The notes beneath the pieces are model-generated. The model did no database searches. It was not told the origin of the DNA and was given only the letters and a program-made list of their open reading frames with translations. DNA of 60,130 nucleotides, from the NCBI RefSeq assembly GCF_024206475.1, contig NZ_JAMBPR010000055.1:1-60130 (forward strand), in the 5' to 3' direction. The DNA comes from Paraburkholderia sp. CNPSo 3274. GTDB taxonomy: Bacteria > Pseudomonadota > Gammaproteobacteria > Burkholderiales > Burkholderiaceae. Position 1 is the stretch's first letter; each line of letters starts with the position of its first letter. Below are positions 18,713 through 27,017 of this stretch, in pieces. A program made the position numbers and the translations under genes.

Positions 18713-19680
18713 GCACCTATGCGATCGAAGTCGCGTTCCCCGACATCGCCGCGCACGAGCGCAGCGAGACGGGCATCCCCTATGTGCATACGTTCGACTC
18801 GGGCGCGCCCGGCCCGCATGTGATGATCAATGCGCTCACGCACGGCAACGAGGTGTGCGGCGCGATCGTCGTCGATGCGCTGCTGCGCGCGCGGCTGCGG
18901 CCGCGACGCGGCAAGCTCACGCTCGCGTTCGCGAACGTGGAGGCCTACCGCCGCTTCGACCCCGCGCACCCCGACGCCGCGCGTTTCGTCGATCAGGACT
19001 TCAACCGCGTGTGGACCGCGCAGGCGCCAGGCGATCTCACGCGCGAATCGAGCGAACTGCGTCGCGCCCGTGCGATGCGGCCCGTGATCGACGACGTCGA
19101 TCTGCTGCTCGACCTCCATTCGATGCACGAGAAGTGCATGCCGCTCATCGTCGCGGGGCCGCTCGCCAAGGGCGTCGAACTCTCTGCGCGGCTTGGCGCG
19201 CCGGCCACCGTCATTTGCGACGAAGGCCACCCGGAAGGCCGCCGCATGCGCGATTACGAAGGTTTCGGCGACGCGGCGAGCGCGAAAAACGCGCTGTTGA
19301 TCGAGTGTGGGCAGCATTGGGAAGCGAGTGCCGTGACCGTGGCGCGCGATGTCACAGCGCGCTTTCTGCTGCTCGCGGGTGTCGTGGACGAAGCGGATCT
19401 GCCTACGGACTGGCTGCAACCGCTGCCGCCGGAAATGCGCGTCGTGCGCGTGACCGAACCCGTAGTGGCGAAGAGCATGGACTTCCGTTTCGCAGGCGAG
19501 TACACGGGCCTCGAAGTGTTCCCCAAGGCCGGCGCCGTGATCGGCTGGTCCAACGGCGAGCCCGTAGTCACGCCCTACGACGACTGCATTCTCGTGATGC
19601 CTTCGCTACGCCAGTTGCGCCCGGGCGTCACCGTCGTGCGGCTCGGCAAGATCGAGCAGCGCATCGTTCAGAAGCGCTGA
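18709..19680 (+). CDS. succinylglutamate desuccinylase/aspartoacylase-family hydrolase
   Basis: A 323-residue zinc hydrolase of the AstE/AspA (M14-like) family, which cleaves N-acyl groups from amino acids. Zinc ligands are visible in LTHGNEVCG (His, Glu) and LLDLHSMHEK (His); DQDFNRVW holds the conserved Asn-Arg that binds the substrate carboxylate. It is coupled to the aldehyde dehydrogenase by a four-base overlap. In this cluster it could release an N-acyl amino acid or act on the acidic pathway product. Which acyl group is removed cannot be told. Confidence 0.87.
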   Translation: MSTYAIEVAFPDIAAHERSETGIPYVHTFDSGAPGPHVMINALTHGNEVCGAIVVDALLRARLRPRRGKLTLAFANVEAYRRFDPAHPDAARFVDQDFNRVWTAQAPGDLTRESSELRRARAMRPVIDDVDLLLDLHSMHEKCMPLIVAGPLAKGVELSARLGAPATVICDEGHPEGRRMRDYEGFGDAASAKNALLIECGQHWEASAVTVARDVTARFLLLAGVVDEADLPTDWLQPLPPEMRVVRVTEPVVAKSMDFRFAGEYTGLEVFPKAGAVIGWSNGEPVVTPYDDCILVMPSLRQLRPGVTVVRLGKIEQRIVQKR

Positions 19681-19714
19681 AGCGCCTTCTCGTTTTATTC
19701 AGGCTAACGAACGA

Positions 19715-19813
19715 ATGATGAAAGTTCAACAGATCGCGCAAAGCGTCGACGTGCAGGCGGAAGGCACGTGGGAAGTCGACGAAACGATGCGCAAGGCCTA
19801 CGTCATTCTGTGA
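19715..19813 (+). CDS. possible 32-residue peptide or gene remnant
   Basis: An open frame of 32 codons (ATG 19715, second ATG 19718) 34 bases after the aspartoacylase-like gene. The sequence is mixed and soluble (ending TMRKAYVIL) with codon use like its neighbours. No clear ribosome site precedes it. It could be a small cotranscribed peptide, or a trimmed remnant of a longer gene. I do not recognise it. Confidence 0.25.
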   Translation: MMKVQQIAQSVDVQAEGTWEVDETMRKAYVIL

Positions 19814-19837
19814 CGCGCGACGCAGGAAAGAAGGCGC

Positions 19838-20200
19838 TCAAGCCGCTTCGAGCGCCCTCGCCTGCTGCAGGAAGGTGCTGGGCGTCACGCCGCAAAAGCG
19901 CTTGAAATGGCGAGCCAGATGGCTCTGGTCGAAGAAGCCGACCTGCGTCGCGACCACCGCGCCCGGCACGCCCGCCAGCAGCAATAGCTGCGCGCGGCGC
20001 ACGCGCACTTCGCACAGGTACTTGTATGGCGAAAGGCCGACCTGCTGACGAAACACGGTAGCGAATCGCGAGACGCTGAGCGCCGACACCTCGGCCAACT
20101 CCGCGAGGCTCACGGTCTTGTCGAAATTCGCTTCGATATAGTCAAGCGCGTCGCGAAGCGTGGCGATTGGCGCGGCAACGGATGCATTCGCGTGATGCAT
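19838..20200 (-). CDS. small AraC-family transcriptional regulator (HTH only)
   Basis: A 120-residue protein consisting almost entirely of the AraC/XylS double helix-turn-helix: VSLAELAEVSALSVSRFATVFRQQVG (HTH 1) and VATQVGFFDQSHLARHFKRF (HTH 2, with the conserved FFDQSHLARHFKR). It lacks a sensor domain. It is the last gene of the leftward operon, 2 bases after the FAD oxidoreductase stop, and may autoregulate the operon. The ATG at 20200 gives a family-like N-terminus; a much longer frame exists only because it overlaps the next gene. Confidence 0.88.
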   Translation of the reverse strand: MHHANASVAAPIATLRDALDYIEANFDKTVSLAELAEVSALSVSRFATVFRQQVGLSPYKYLCEVRVRRAQLLLLAGVPGAVVATQVGFFDQSHLARHFKRFCGVTPSTFLQQARALEAA

Positions 20201-20202
20201 GA

Positions 20203-21372
20203 TCAAGCCTCGCTGGCAGTCGATGCGTGCGCGCTTACAGCGGATGCCGCGCGCCCGAAGCGCGCAATCGAAAACGATTCGAGCGGTATGTCGGTTGCGC
20301 CGGCGTCGAGCAGTTCCGCGAGCGTTTCGCCCACGCCCGGCCCGATCTGGAAGCCCGAGCCGCTGAAGCCGAACGCATAGAAAAGGCCATCCGTTGTCGA
20401 ACTCGGGCCGATCACCGGCTCCGAATCCGGCAGGTAGCTTTCCACGCCGCTCCACACGCGGATCACATGCAGCGGCGCGAGCGCGGGAACGAGCCGGCGG
20501 AACTGCGCGATCTGCTGCACGGTGTTGCCAGGCAGCACGCCGGCGCGGCGCGTTCCTGCGTCGGCGGGCCCTGGGGCGCCCCCGCCCAGCACGAGGTTGC
20601 CGCGCGGGATCTGCCGGAAGTACACGCTCTCTTCCTTGATCGACGTATAGACGCCCATCGAATGCATGAAGCGGTAGGGCACGGGCTCGGTCACGGCCAT
20701 TTGCGGGCCGCGCGCCACGAGCGGCACCGGCTCGCCGAATTGCGCGGACAAGGCACCCGCCCACGCCCCCGCACAGATGAGCAATTGCTCCGCGCGCCAC
20801 ACGGCGCCCGTCGCGCTTTCCACCCGAAAGCCGCCGGCTTCCTTTTCCACGCGCACGATCTCGGTGTTCTCCACGAGATTCGCCCCGAGTCGCGCGGCGG
20901 CGCGGCCGAAGGCCGGTGCGGCCAGACGTGGATTGGCATGGCCGTCGCGCGGCGAGATGGAGGCGGCCAGCACCTCGCGGCCAAGGAACGGAAAGCGCTT
21001 GAACATCGCTGGGCCTTCGAGCACTTCGAGATCGAGCCCGTAGGCGCGCGCCTGCTCGGCGTAGCGATGAAAGTACTCGGCGTCGTGTGCGTGGTAGCAC
21101 ACGCGCGTGTGCCCCGAAGGCAGAAACTCGACATCCTCGCCGAGCAGCGACTGCGCGCGATACCAGATATCGAGCGCGCGATTGGACATGGCAAGCTGCG
21201 AGAGCGCGCGGCCCTGGCGGCGCACGCCGCCGAAGTTCACGCCGCTCGCCTGCTGGCCCGTGAGCCCGCGTTCGATCAAGATCACTGAGCGCTTGCGACG
21301 GCTCAGGAAGAACGCCGTGGACGTCCCGATGATGCCGCCTCCAATCACGATCACATCGGCGCGATCCGTCAT
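20203..21372 (-). CDS. FAD-dependent amino acid/opine dehydrogenase subunit (HcnC/OoxB-like)
   Basis: A 389-residue DAO-family flavoprotein. The N-terminal dinucleotide-binding motif VIVIGGGIIGTSTAFFLSRR is at residues 7-26. The FAD contact GVNFGGVRRQGR follows, and the C-terminus has SGVESYLPDSEPVIGP and AFGFSGSGFQIGPGVG. Together with the two genes just upstream it matches the three-subunit architecture of hydrogen-cyanide synthase, octopine/nopaline oxidase and proline/hydroxyproline dehydrogenase complexes, where this subunit oxidises the C-N bond. It overlaps the middle-subunit gene by 4 bases. Confidence 0.88.
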   Translation of the reverse strand: MTDRADVIVIGGGIIGTSTAFFLSRRKRSVILIERGLTGQQASGVNFGGVRRQGRALSQLAMSNRALDIWYRAQSLLGEDVEFLPSGHTRVCYHAHDAEYFHRYAEQARAYGLDLEVLEGPAMFKRFPFLGREVLAASISPRDGHANPRLAAPAFGRAAARLGANLVENTEIVRVEKEAGGFRVESATGAVWRAEQLLICAGAWAGALSAQFGEPVPLVARGPQMAVTEPVPYRFMHSMGVYTSIKEESVYFRQIPRGNLVLGGGAPGPADAGTRRAGVLPGNTVQQIAQFRRLVPALAPLHVIRVWSGVESYLPDSEPVIGPSSTTDGLFYAFGFSGSGFQIGPGVGETLAELLDAGATDIPLESFSIARFGRAASAVSAHASTASEA

Positions 21373-22844
21373 TCGCTGAACTCCTTTGTGCGGCATGCGC
21401 CGTGCTGCGTTTGCGCGGCTGCCGCCACGCCGTCCTGCGCTTCGTCGATGCCATTCCCAGCGGCGCTCAGCGCCATCGTCAGCGGCTTGACCGGCGCCTG
21501 CCCGCGCAGCCGGCCCACGGCTTCCAGCGGCACACGCGCCTCGGCTGCGATGACTTCGGCCCCTGCATGCGCGCAGAAGCGGCCCTGGCAGCGCCCCATC
21601 CCTACGCGTGAAAACGCCTTCGCGCGATTCGCTTCCGTCGCGCCTGTCTCGCGCACCACGCGGCGCAATTCGCCTGCCGTGATGGCCTCGCAGCGGCACA
21701 CGACGGTGTCGTCTGGCAGCGTCGCCGCGAAATGCGCGGGCCACGGAAATGCCTGGCGCAAGCCTTGTGCGAAGCGCGTGAAACGTGCGAGTTCGACACG
21801 CAGTCTTGCCGCTTCGGCGAGTGCTCCAGTCGATGAACCTGCGCCCGCATCCTGCAATGCCGCCAGCGCGGCGAGACGGCCCGCGCGCTCGGCCGCGTCG
21901 GCGCCGCGCACGCGTGCCCCGTCCCCGGCCAGATAAACGCCTGCCACGCTGCTGCGGCCGTCCTGATCGACTTCGGGCAGCCATTGCCGCGCGGCTCGAT
22001 CGAAATGGAATGCGCAACCCGCGAGATCGGCGATTTGCGTTTCCGGGCGCAAGTGATAGCCCAGCGCTACGGCGTCGCACGCCACGCGCTGCTCGCCGCC
22101 GTTCGCGAGTTTCACGCGCACCGCCGTCACGCCGTGCTCGGGCGAGCCCTCAATCGCGAGCGGTGTCACGCCCCGATGCATCGGCACACCCGCGCGGCGC
22201 AGCGTGCGCAGTAGCGCCATCCCCTTGCGCAACGTGGCGGGCACTTGCAGCAAATCGGGCAACGCGCGCATGCGCTGGCCAAGGGTGGACGTATCGAGCA
22301 CCGCGCTCACCGTCGCGCCCGCTTTGACGTACTGCGCGGCGACGAGGTAAAGCAGCGGGCCCGTGCCCATCATGACGGTGCGCGCGCCGATGGCGCAGCC
22401 CTGCGACTTCAGCGCGACCTGCGCGCCGCCCAGGCTATAGGCACCCGCCTGATGCCAGCCCGGCACGGGCATGAGCCGGTCGGTCGCGCCGCTGCAGACG
22501 ATCAGCGCGTCGAAGGCCAGCTCGTGGTAGCGTGCGCCGCACGCGAGATGCACCGACTTCGGCCCGACGTTCCATACGAGCGTGTCGGGCAGGTAATCGA
22601 TCTGCGAGCGCAGCGCGTCGAAGTCGCGATGCAGCGACGCCGCGCGTTCGGCCTCGGTGCCATAGAGCGTGTCGTAGCTGCGCTTGAAGCCTTCTGGCTG
22701 ACGTCGATAGATTTGCCCGCCGTCGCGCCGCCCTTCATCCACGACGACGGGACGCAGGCCCGCCGCGACCAGCGTCTGCGCCGCGCGCACGCCCGCCGGT
22801 CCCGCGCCGATCACAACAACCTTCAGTTCTGCGCGCGCGGCCAT
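21369..22844 (-). CDS. NAD(P)/FAD oxidoreductase with BFD-like [2Fe-2S] domain (HcnB/OoxA-like)
   Basis: A 491-residue disulfide-reductase-like flavoprotein. GAGPAGVRAAQTLVAAG at the N-terminus binds FAD and GTGPLLYLVAAQYVKAG the second nucleotide. Near the C-terminus, CRCEAITAGEL and GRCQGRFC supply the four cysteines of a BFD-type [2Fe-2S] centre, as in HcnB, SoxA-like and opine-oxidase subunits. It should relay electrons from the substrate-oxidising subunit. The ATG at 22844 was chosen because GGGGAGGG lies just upstream; a frame up to 22955 adds unrelated residues. It overlaps both neighbouring genes. Confidence 0.87.
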   Translation of the reverse strand: MAARAELKVVVIGAGPAGVRAAQTLVAAGLRPVVVDEGRRDGGQIYRRQPEGFKRSYDTLYGTEAERAASLHRDFDALRSQIDYLPDTLVWNVGPKSVHLACGARYHELAFDALIVCSGATDRLMPVPGWHQAGAYSLGGAQVALKSQGCAIGARTVMMGTGPLLYLVAAQYVKAGATVSAVLDTSTLGQRMRALPDLLQVPATLRKGMALLRTLRRAGVPMHRGVTPLAIEGSPEHGVTAVRVKLANGGEQRVACDAVALGYHLRPETQIADLAGCAFHFDRAARQWLPEVDQDGRSSVAGVYLAGDGARVRGADAAERAGRLAALAALQDAGAGSSTGALAEAARLRVELARFTRFAQGLRQAFPWPAHFAATLPDDTVVCRCEAITAGELRRVVRETGATEANRAKAFSRVGMGRCQGRFCAHAGAEVIAAEARVPLEAVGRLRGQAPVKPLTMALSAAGNGIDEAQDGVAAAAQTQHGACRTKEFSE

Positions 22845-23140
22845 ACGCCCTCCCCAAGTACGTTGCGCGTGACGATCGACATGCCAGGCGTCGCGGGCGT
22901 CGTGCAGGCACGCAACCGCTCGCCCTGCGCGGTCCACACCCAGCAGTCCTGGCATGCGCCCATCAGGCAGAAGCCGGCGCGGCGCCCTTCATCGAACTCG
23001 CAGTCGCGCAGCGCGTCCTGCGCGGCGAGCAGCGCGACCATCAGCGTATCGCCCTCGGCGGCCTGCGCCGTGCGGCCGTCGATCTCGATGTCGAAGGTTG
23101 GCCGGCCCGCTTCCGCCACTCTCACGAAACGCGCGCTCAT
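22823..23140 (-). CDS. (2Fe-2S) ferredoxin-like small subunit (HcnA-like)
   Basis: A 105-residue plant-type ferredoxin-fold protein. The cluster cysteines are in CEFDEGRRAGFCLMGACQDC and in LRACTT further on. Length and motifs match HcnA and the small subunits of opine oxidases and sarcosine-like dehydrogenases. It overlaps the ABC ATPase gene by 4 bases (start 23140, upstream stop at 23137) and the middle-subunit gene by 22 bases, so the enzyme and transporter are co-translated from one mRNA. Confidence 0.87.
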   Translation of the reverse strand: MSARFVRVAEAGRPTFDIEIDGRTAQAAEGDTLMVALLAAQDALRDCEFDEGRRAGFCLMGACQDCWVWTAQGERLRACTTPATPGMSIVTRNVLGEGVWPRAQN

Positions 23141-25020
23141 GCGGCCGCCCTCTTGGTGGATTGGGTGGATTGGGCGGATTGGGTCGCTTGTGCGACTTGC
23201 GCGGCCTGTGCGGTCTGCAAGCGCGCCAGTTCCGCTGTCGTGTGATGGCAAAGAATCTGCGCGCCGCTCGGCAAGCGCTTCATCGCGGGTGCCGAAACAT
23301 TGCACGCGCCGTCGATACGCACCGGGCAACGCGCACGGAACGCGCACAGCTCGCGCACCTCGGCCGACGCCCCGAGCGGCGGCAGTGCCGCGCCCGCCAC
23401 GGCACGCCGTGCGTCGAGCCAACCCGGCTGCAGGGCCGGCACCGAATCGACGAGCAAACCCGTGTACGGGTGATAAGGCGGGGCCTCCAGCACGTCGCGC
23501 TGGCCTGCCTCGACGCACTGGCCGCCGTACAGCACGACAACGTCGTCGCAGATCGCGCGCACCGTCGAAATATCGTGGCTGATGAACATGTACGACACGC
23601 CCAGCTCGCGCCGCAGTTCGGCGAGCAGGTCGAGAATCGCAGCGCCAACGACGGTATCGAGCGCGGACGTCACCTCGTCGCAAAGAATGAGCGCAGGCTC
23701 GGCCGCAAGGGCGCGGGCCAGGTTCACACGCTGTTTCTGGCCGCCCGAAAGACCGCCGGGCTGACGCTTCGCAATCGATGCGGGCAGCTTCACGAGATCC
23801 AGCAGTTCGAGCATGCGCTTTTGCGCCCGCGCGCCGCGCAGGCCGTGATAGAAGCACATGGGCCGCGCGAGGATATCGGCAATCGTGCGGCTCGGGTTGA
23901 GCGCCGTGTCGGCGTTCTGGAACACGATCTGGATGCGCCGGTACTGGTCGGGCGTGCGCGCCGAAAGCTTGGCGGGCAGCGGCACGCCGTCGAGCAGCAC
24001 CTCGCCGCGCGCGCGCTCGACCAGCCCGGCCACCACGCGCGCGAGCGTCGTCTTGCCCGAGCCCGATTCGCCGATCACGCCGAGCGCACTGCCGCGCGGG
24101 ATGCGCAGGCTCACGTCCTCCAGCACGCGCACGGCGGGCACACCGTTCGCATCGACCCGGCCATAGCCAGCGATCAGGCTGCGCACTTCGAGCAGCGGCA
24201 CCTCGGCGGCAGGCGGGACGGCGGGCGGACCGGGGTCGGGATGGCGGCGCGCGGCCAGCAGCGCGCGCGTGTAGTCGTCGGCGGGTGCGTCGAGCACCTG
24301 GAGCGTCGTGCCGTTCTCACGCACCGCGCCGTTGTTCAGGACGACGATACGATCGGCCATCTGCGCAACGACCGCGAGATCGTGCGACACGTACACGGCC
24401 GTGGTGCCCAGCTCCCTCACGACCTTGCGGAAGGCCGCAAGCACTTCGATCTGTGTGGTTACGTCGAGCGCTGTGGTGGGCTCGTCGAACACGACCACGG
24501 CCGGGTCGGTAATGAGCGCCATCGCCGCCATCAATCGCTGCAACTGGCCGCCCGACACCTGGTGCGGATAGCGCGCGCCAATCGTCTCGGGCGAAGGCAA
24601 CGCCAACGCACGGAACAGGCTCACCGCCTTCTCGCGCGCCGCCGCGGGCGACATCAGCTTGTGCAGCAGCGCGGGCTCGGTCACCTGATCCATGATCGTG
24701 CGCGCCGGATTGAAGCCCGCCGAGGCGCTCTGCGCGACATAAGCCACCGTGCGCGCGCGCAGCGCGCGCCGGCCGCGTTCGTCGAGCGCAAGCACATCCG
24801 TGCCGCCGATCTTTACGCTGCCACCTGCAATGGCGCAGCCGTCGCGCGCGTGGCCGAGCAGCGAGAGCGCGATGGTAGTCTTGCCCGACCCCGACTCGCC
24901 GATCAGCGCGAGCACTTCGCCCTTCTTCACCGTGAAGTCGACGCCCTTGACAATCTCGACGACCGGATCGGGCGCCGCGCCCGCGACCACACGCAGGCCC
25001 GTCACTTCGATCATGTTCAT
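23137..25020 (-). CDS. fused double ABC ATPase for peptide/opine uptake (DppD-DppF type)
   Basis: A 627-residue protein with two complete ABC ATPase domains. Domain 1 has Walker A LIGESGSGKTT near residue 40, signature VSGGQLQRL and Walker B VVVFDEPTTALD. Domain 2 has Walker A VIGESGSGKTT near residue 315, signature LSGGQKQR and Walker B LILCDEVTSALD. An oligopeptide-transporter C-terminal domain with a CAFRARCPVRIDGAC cysteine motif follows. The last 20 or so residues are a low-complexity xAQ repeat encoded by 9-base repeats (23161-23214). It energises the two permeases encoded directly upstream; its start overlaps the permease stop by 4 bases. Confidence 0.93.
   Translation of the reverse strand: MNMIEVTGLRVVAGAAPDPVVEIVKGVDFTVKKGEVLALIGESGSGKTTIALSLLGHARDGCAIAGGSVKIGGTDVLALDERGRRALRARTVAYVAQSASAGFNPARTIMDQVTEPALLHKLMSPAAAREKAVSLFRALALPSPETIGARYPHQVSGGQLQRLMAAMALITDPAVVVFDEPTTALDVTTQIEVLAAFRKVVRELGTTAVYVSHDLAVVAQMADRIVVLNNGAVRENGTTLQVLDAPADDYTRALLAARRHPDPGPPAVPPAAEVPLLEVRSLIAGYGRVDANGVPAVRVLEDVSLRIPRGSALGVIGESGSGKTTLARVVAGLVERARGEVLLDGVPLPAKLSARTPDQYRRIQIVFQNADTALNPSRTIADILARPMCFYHGLRGARAQKRMLELLDLVKLPASIAKRQPGGLSGGQKQRVNLARALAAEPALILCDEVTSALDTVVGAAILDLLAELRRELGVSYMFISHDISTVRAICDDVVVLYGGQCVEAGQRDVLEAPPYHPYTGLLVDSVPALQPGWLDARRAVAGAALPPLGASAEVRELCAFRARCPVRIDGACNVSAPAMKRLPSGAQILCHHTTAELARLQTAQAAQVAQATQSAQSTQSTKRAAA
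23161..23214 (-). repeat. 9-base tandem repeat encoding (x-A/T-Q)n tail
   Basis: Six successive 9-base units, each beginning TTG or CTG on the plus strand (for example TTGGGTGGA, TTGGGCGGA), encode TAQ-AAQ-VAQ-ATQ-SAQ-STQ on the minus strand at the extreme C-terminus of the fused ABC ATPase. The units nearest the stop codon are almost identical and the inner ones have diverged, which suggests expansion by slippage. Confidence 0.75.
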
Positions 25021-25973
25021 TTTCCGCCTCCATGCGCGCGGCCGCCATGACGCCGCAGGTTGTCGATCAGCAGGTTCACGCCCACGGTCAGCGTCGCGAT
25101 GGCGACGGCCGGCATCAGCACGGCGGGCGCGCCTTCCGCGAGGCCGCCGATGTTCTCGCGCACGAGCGAGCCCCAGTCCGCGTCCGGCGGCTGCACGCCG
25201 AGGCCGAGGAACGAGAGGCCGCTCAGCAGCAGCACGATGAACACGAAGCGCAGGCCGAAGTCGGCGAGCATGGGGTGGATCATGTTCGGCAGCACTTCCA
25301 CGCGCGCGATATAGAAGAGCCCTTCGCCGCGCGCTCTGGCGACCTGCACGTATTCGAGCGTCATCAGGTTCACGGCCAGCGAGCGCGAGATCCGGAACGC
25401 GCCCGGAATATAGGCGAGCGCCGCGACGGTGATGAGCATCGGCACCGAGGAGCCGAACGCCGCGATCACGACGAGCGCGAGCACCTTGCTCGGAATGGAG
25501 ATCAGCGCGTCGAAAAGTCGGCTCAGCACCTCGTCGATCCAGCGCGGCGCAACCGCCGCAAGCAGTCCGAAGAATGTACCGATACCGCTTGCGAGCAGCG
25601 TTGCGGCGAGCGCGAGACCCACGGTGTACTGCGTGCCGTAGAGCACCCGGCTCAGCATGTCGCGGCCAAGGAAATCGGTGCCGAGAAGATGCGCCGCGCT
25701 ATACGAGCCGAAGATCTCCGTGGAGGTGATCGCACCGCCCTTGTATGGCGCGACGAGCGGCCCGATGAAGGCCACGCCGAGCCAGAACACGACGATCGCA
25801 AGGCCGATCAGGCCGAGCACCGAGAGGCGCCCGACGATGCGGCGCAGCGGCGAGCGCGGCGGCGTGGGAACGCCGCTCAGTCCGTCCTTGACGACGTCGG
25901 CGGCGGGCCGTTCCCCGCTCTCGCTGGTCGCGTAGAGCACGGTCGCGGCATGGGATGTGGCGGGTCGGTTCAT
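25017..25973 (-). CDS. peptide/opine ABC transporter permease (DppC type)
   Basis: A 318-residue inner-membrane permease of the DppC/OppC type. A long hydrophilic N-terminus (about 50 residues) is followed by a first membrane helix (LSVLGLIGLAIVVFWLGVAF), the LLGTDFLGRDMLSRVLYGT motif typical of DppC, and the BPD-transporter domain with five further helices. The EAA-like loop is VARARGEGLFYIARVEVLPNM. It overlaps the DppB-type gene by 4 bases at the start and the ATPase gene by 4 bases at the end, so all are translationally coupled. The ATG at 25973 was chosen for the family-like N-terminus. Confidence 0.92.
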   Translation of the reverse strand: MNRPATSHAATVLYATSESGERPAADVVKDGLSGVPTPPRSPLRRIVGRLSVLGLIGLAIVVFWLGVAFIGPLVAPYKGGAITSTEIFGSYSAAHLLGTDFLGRDMLSRVLYGTQYTVGLALAATLLASGIGTFFGLLAAVAPRWIDEVLSRLFDALISIPSKVLALVVIAAFGSSVPMLITVAALAYIPGAFRISRSLAVNLMTLEYVQVARARGEGLFYIARVEVLPNMIHPMLADFGLRFVFIVLLLSGLSFLGLGVQPPDADWGSLVRENIGGLAEGAPAVLMPAVAIATLTVGVNLLIDNLRRHGGRAHGGGK

Positions 25974-26926
25974 CGTTGACGCAGCCTCGGGTTGGATACG
26001 ATTTGACACAGGTCCGCGATCAGCACGAGCACCAGATACGCGGCGCAGAACACCATCACGCAGCCCTGCACGAGCGGGAGATCGCGGTTCGTCACGGCGT
26101 CGACCATCAGGCTCGCGAGGCCCGGATAGTTGAAGATCGACTCCACGATCACCACGCCGCCAAAGAGATACGAGAGGCTCAGCGCGACGGCATTGGCGAT
26201 CGGGCCGATCGTGTTCGGCAGCACGTGGCGCAACACGATGCGAACGGGCGACGCACCCTTCAAGCGCGCCATTTCCACATAGGGCGCGTTCAGCTGGTCG
26301 AGCACGGCTGCGCGCGTCATGCGCGCCATCTGCGCGACGATCACGCAGCACAGCGTCATAACCGGCATCGCGTAGATGCGCAGGAGCGTGCCGAACGAGT
26401 CCACCTCCGAGAGATACGAGAGCGCGGGCAGCCAGCGCAGCTTCACCGCGAAAACCAGCACGGCGATGGTGGCGACCAGAAATTCGGGCACGGCCACGGC
26501 GGAGAGCGTGAGCACGTTGAGCGCGCGATCGAGCAGCGAGCCGCGGAATACGGCGGAAAAGATGCCGATGGCCAGCGCCAGCGGCACCGAAACGAGCGTG
26601 GTGAGTCCCGCCAGCACGAGCGAATTCGGCAGGCGCGTGGCGATCAGTTCGCTCACCGGCTGGTTGTTCGACACCGACGTGCCGAAGTTGCCGGTCACCG
26701 CCTGCAGGAGCCAGTGGACATAGCGCGTGAGCGCGGGCTGGTCGAGGCCGAACTGGTGCCGCAGCGCGGCCACCTGCTCAGGCGTGGCCGCCTGGCCGAG
26801 GGCCTGCTGCGCGGCGTCGCCGGGCAAGAGGCCCGTGAGGCCGAACACGATTGCCGAGACGATCAGCAACGTGAGCAGCGCGAGACCGAGACGCGCGGCA
26901 ATGAGACGTTGCGCGTGAGCTTTCAT
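25970..26926 (-). CDS. peptide/opine ABC transporter permease (DppB type)
   Basis: A 318-residue permease of the DppB/OppB type. The N-terminal helix (LIAARLGLALLTLLIVSAIVF) precedes the family hallmark DDAxxQ-like loop (PGDAAQQALGQAATPEQV) and five more membrane helices. The EAA loop is MARLKGASPVRIVLRHVLPN. It pairs with the DppC-type permease (4-base overlap). It is downstream of the binding-protein gene, with a 91-base gap. Confidence 0.92.
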   Translation of the reverse strand: MKAHAQRLIAARLGLALLTLLIVSAIVFGLTGLLPGDAAQQALGQAATPEQVAALRHQFGLDQPALTRYVHWLLQAVTGNFGTSVSNNQPVSELIATRLPNSLVLAGLTTLVSVPLALAIGIFSAVFRGSLLDRALNVLTLSAVAVPEFLVATIAVLVFAVKLRWLPALSYLSEVDSFGTLLRIYAMPVMTLCCVIVAQMARMTRAAVLDQLNAPYVEMARLKGASPVRIVLRHVLPNTIGPIANAVALSLSYLFGGVVIVESIFNYPGLASLMVDAVTNRDLPLVQGCVMVFCAAYLVLVLIADLCQIVSNPRLRQR

Positions 26927-27017
26927 CGGATGTCGCCTCCCTGAGCATCATGAAACGGGGGATCGGTGGCCGGGCGCACATCCAGACGCACACCGGCCGC
27001 AAACATCACACCTCGAA

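Noticed and set aside
20203..23140. True hydrogen cyanide synthase operon
   Set aside because: The three subunits look alike, but they are co-translated with a peptide/opine ABC transporter and lie among amine-catabolic genes, so an opine/amine oxidase fits better.
22954..25050. 698-codon plus-strand frame antisense to the ABC ATPase
   Set aside because: Shadow of the fused ATPase; no ribosome site and no domain.
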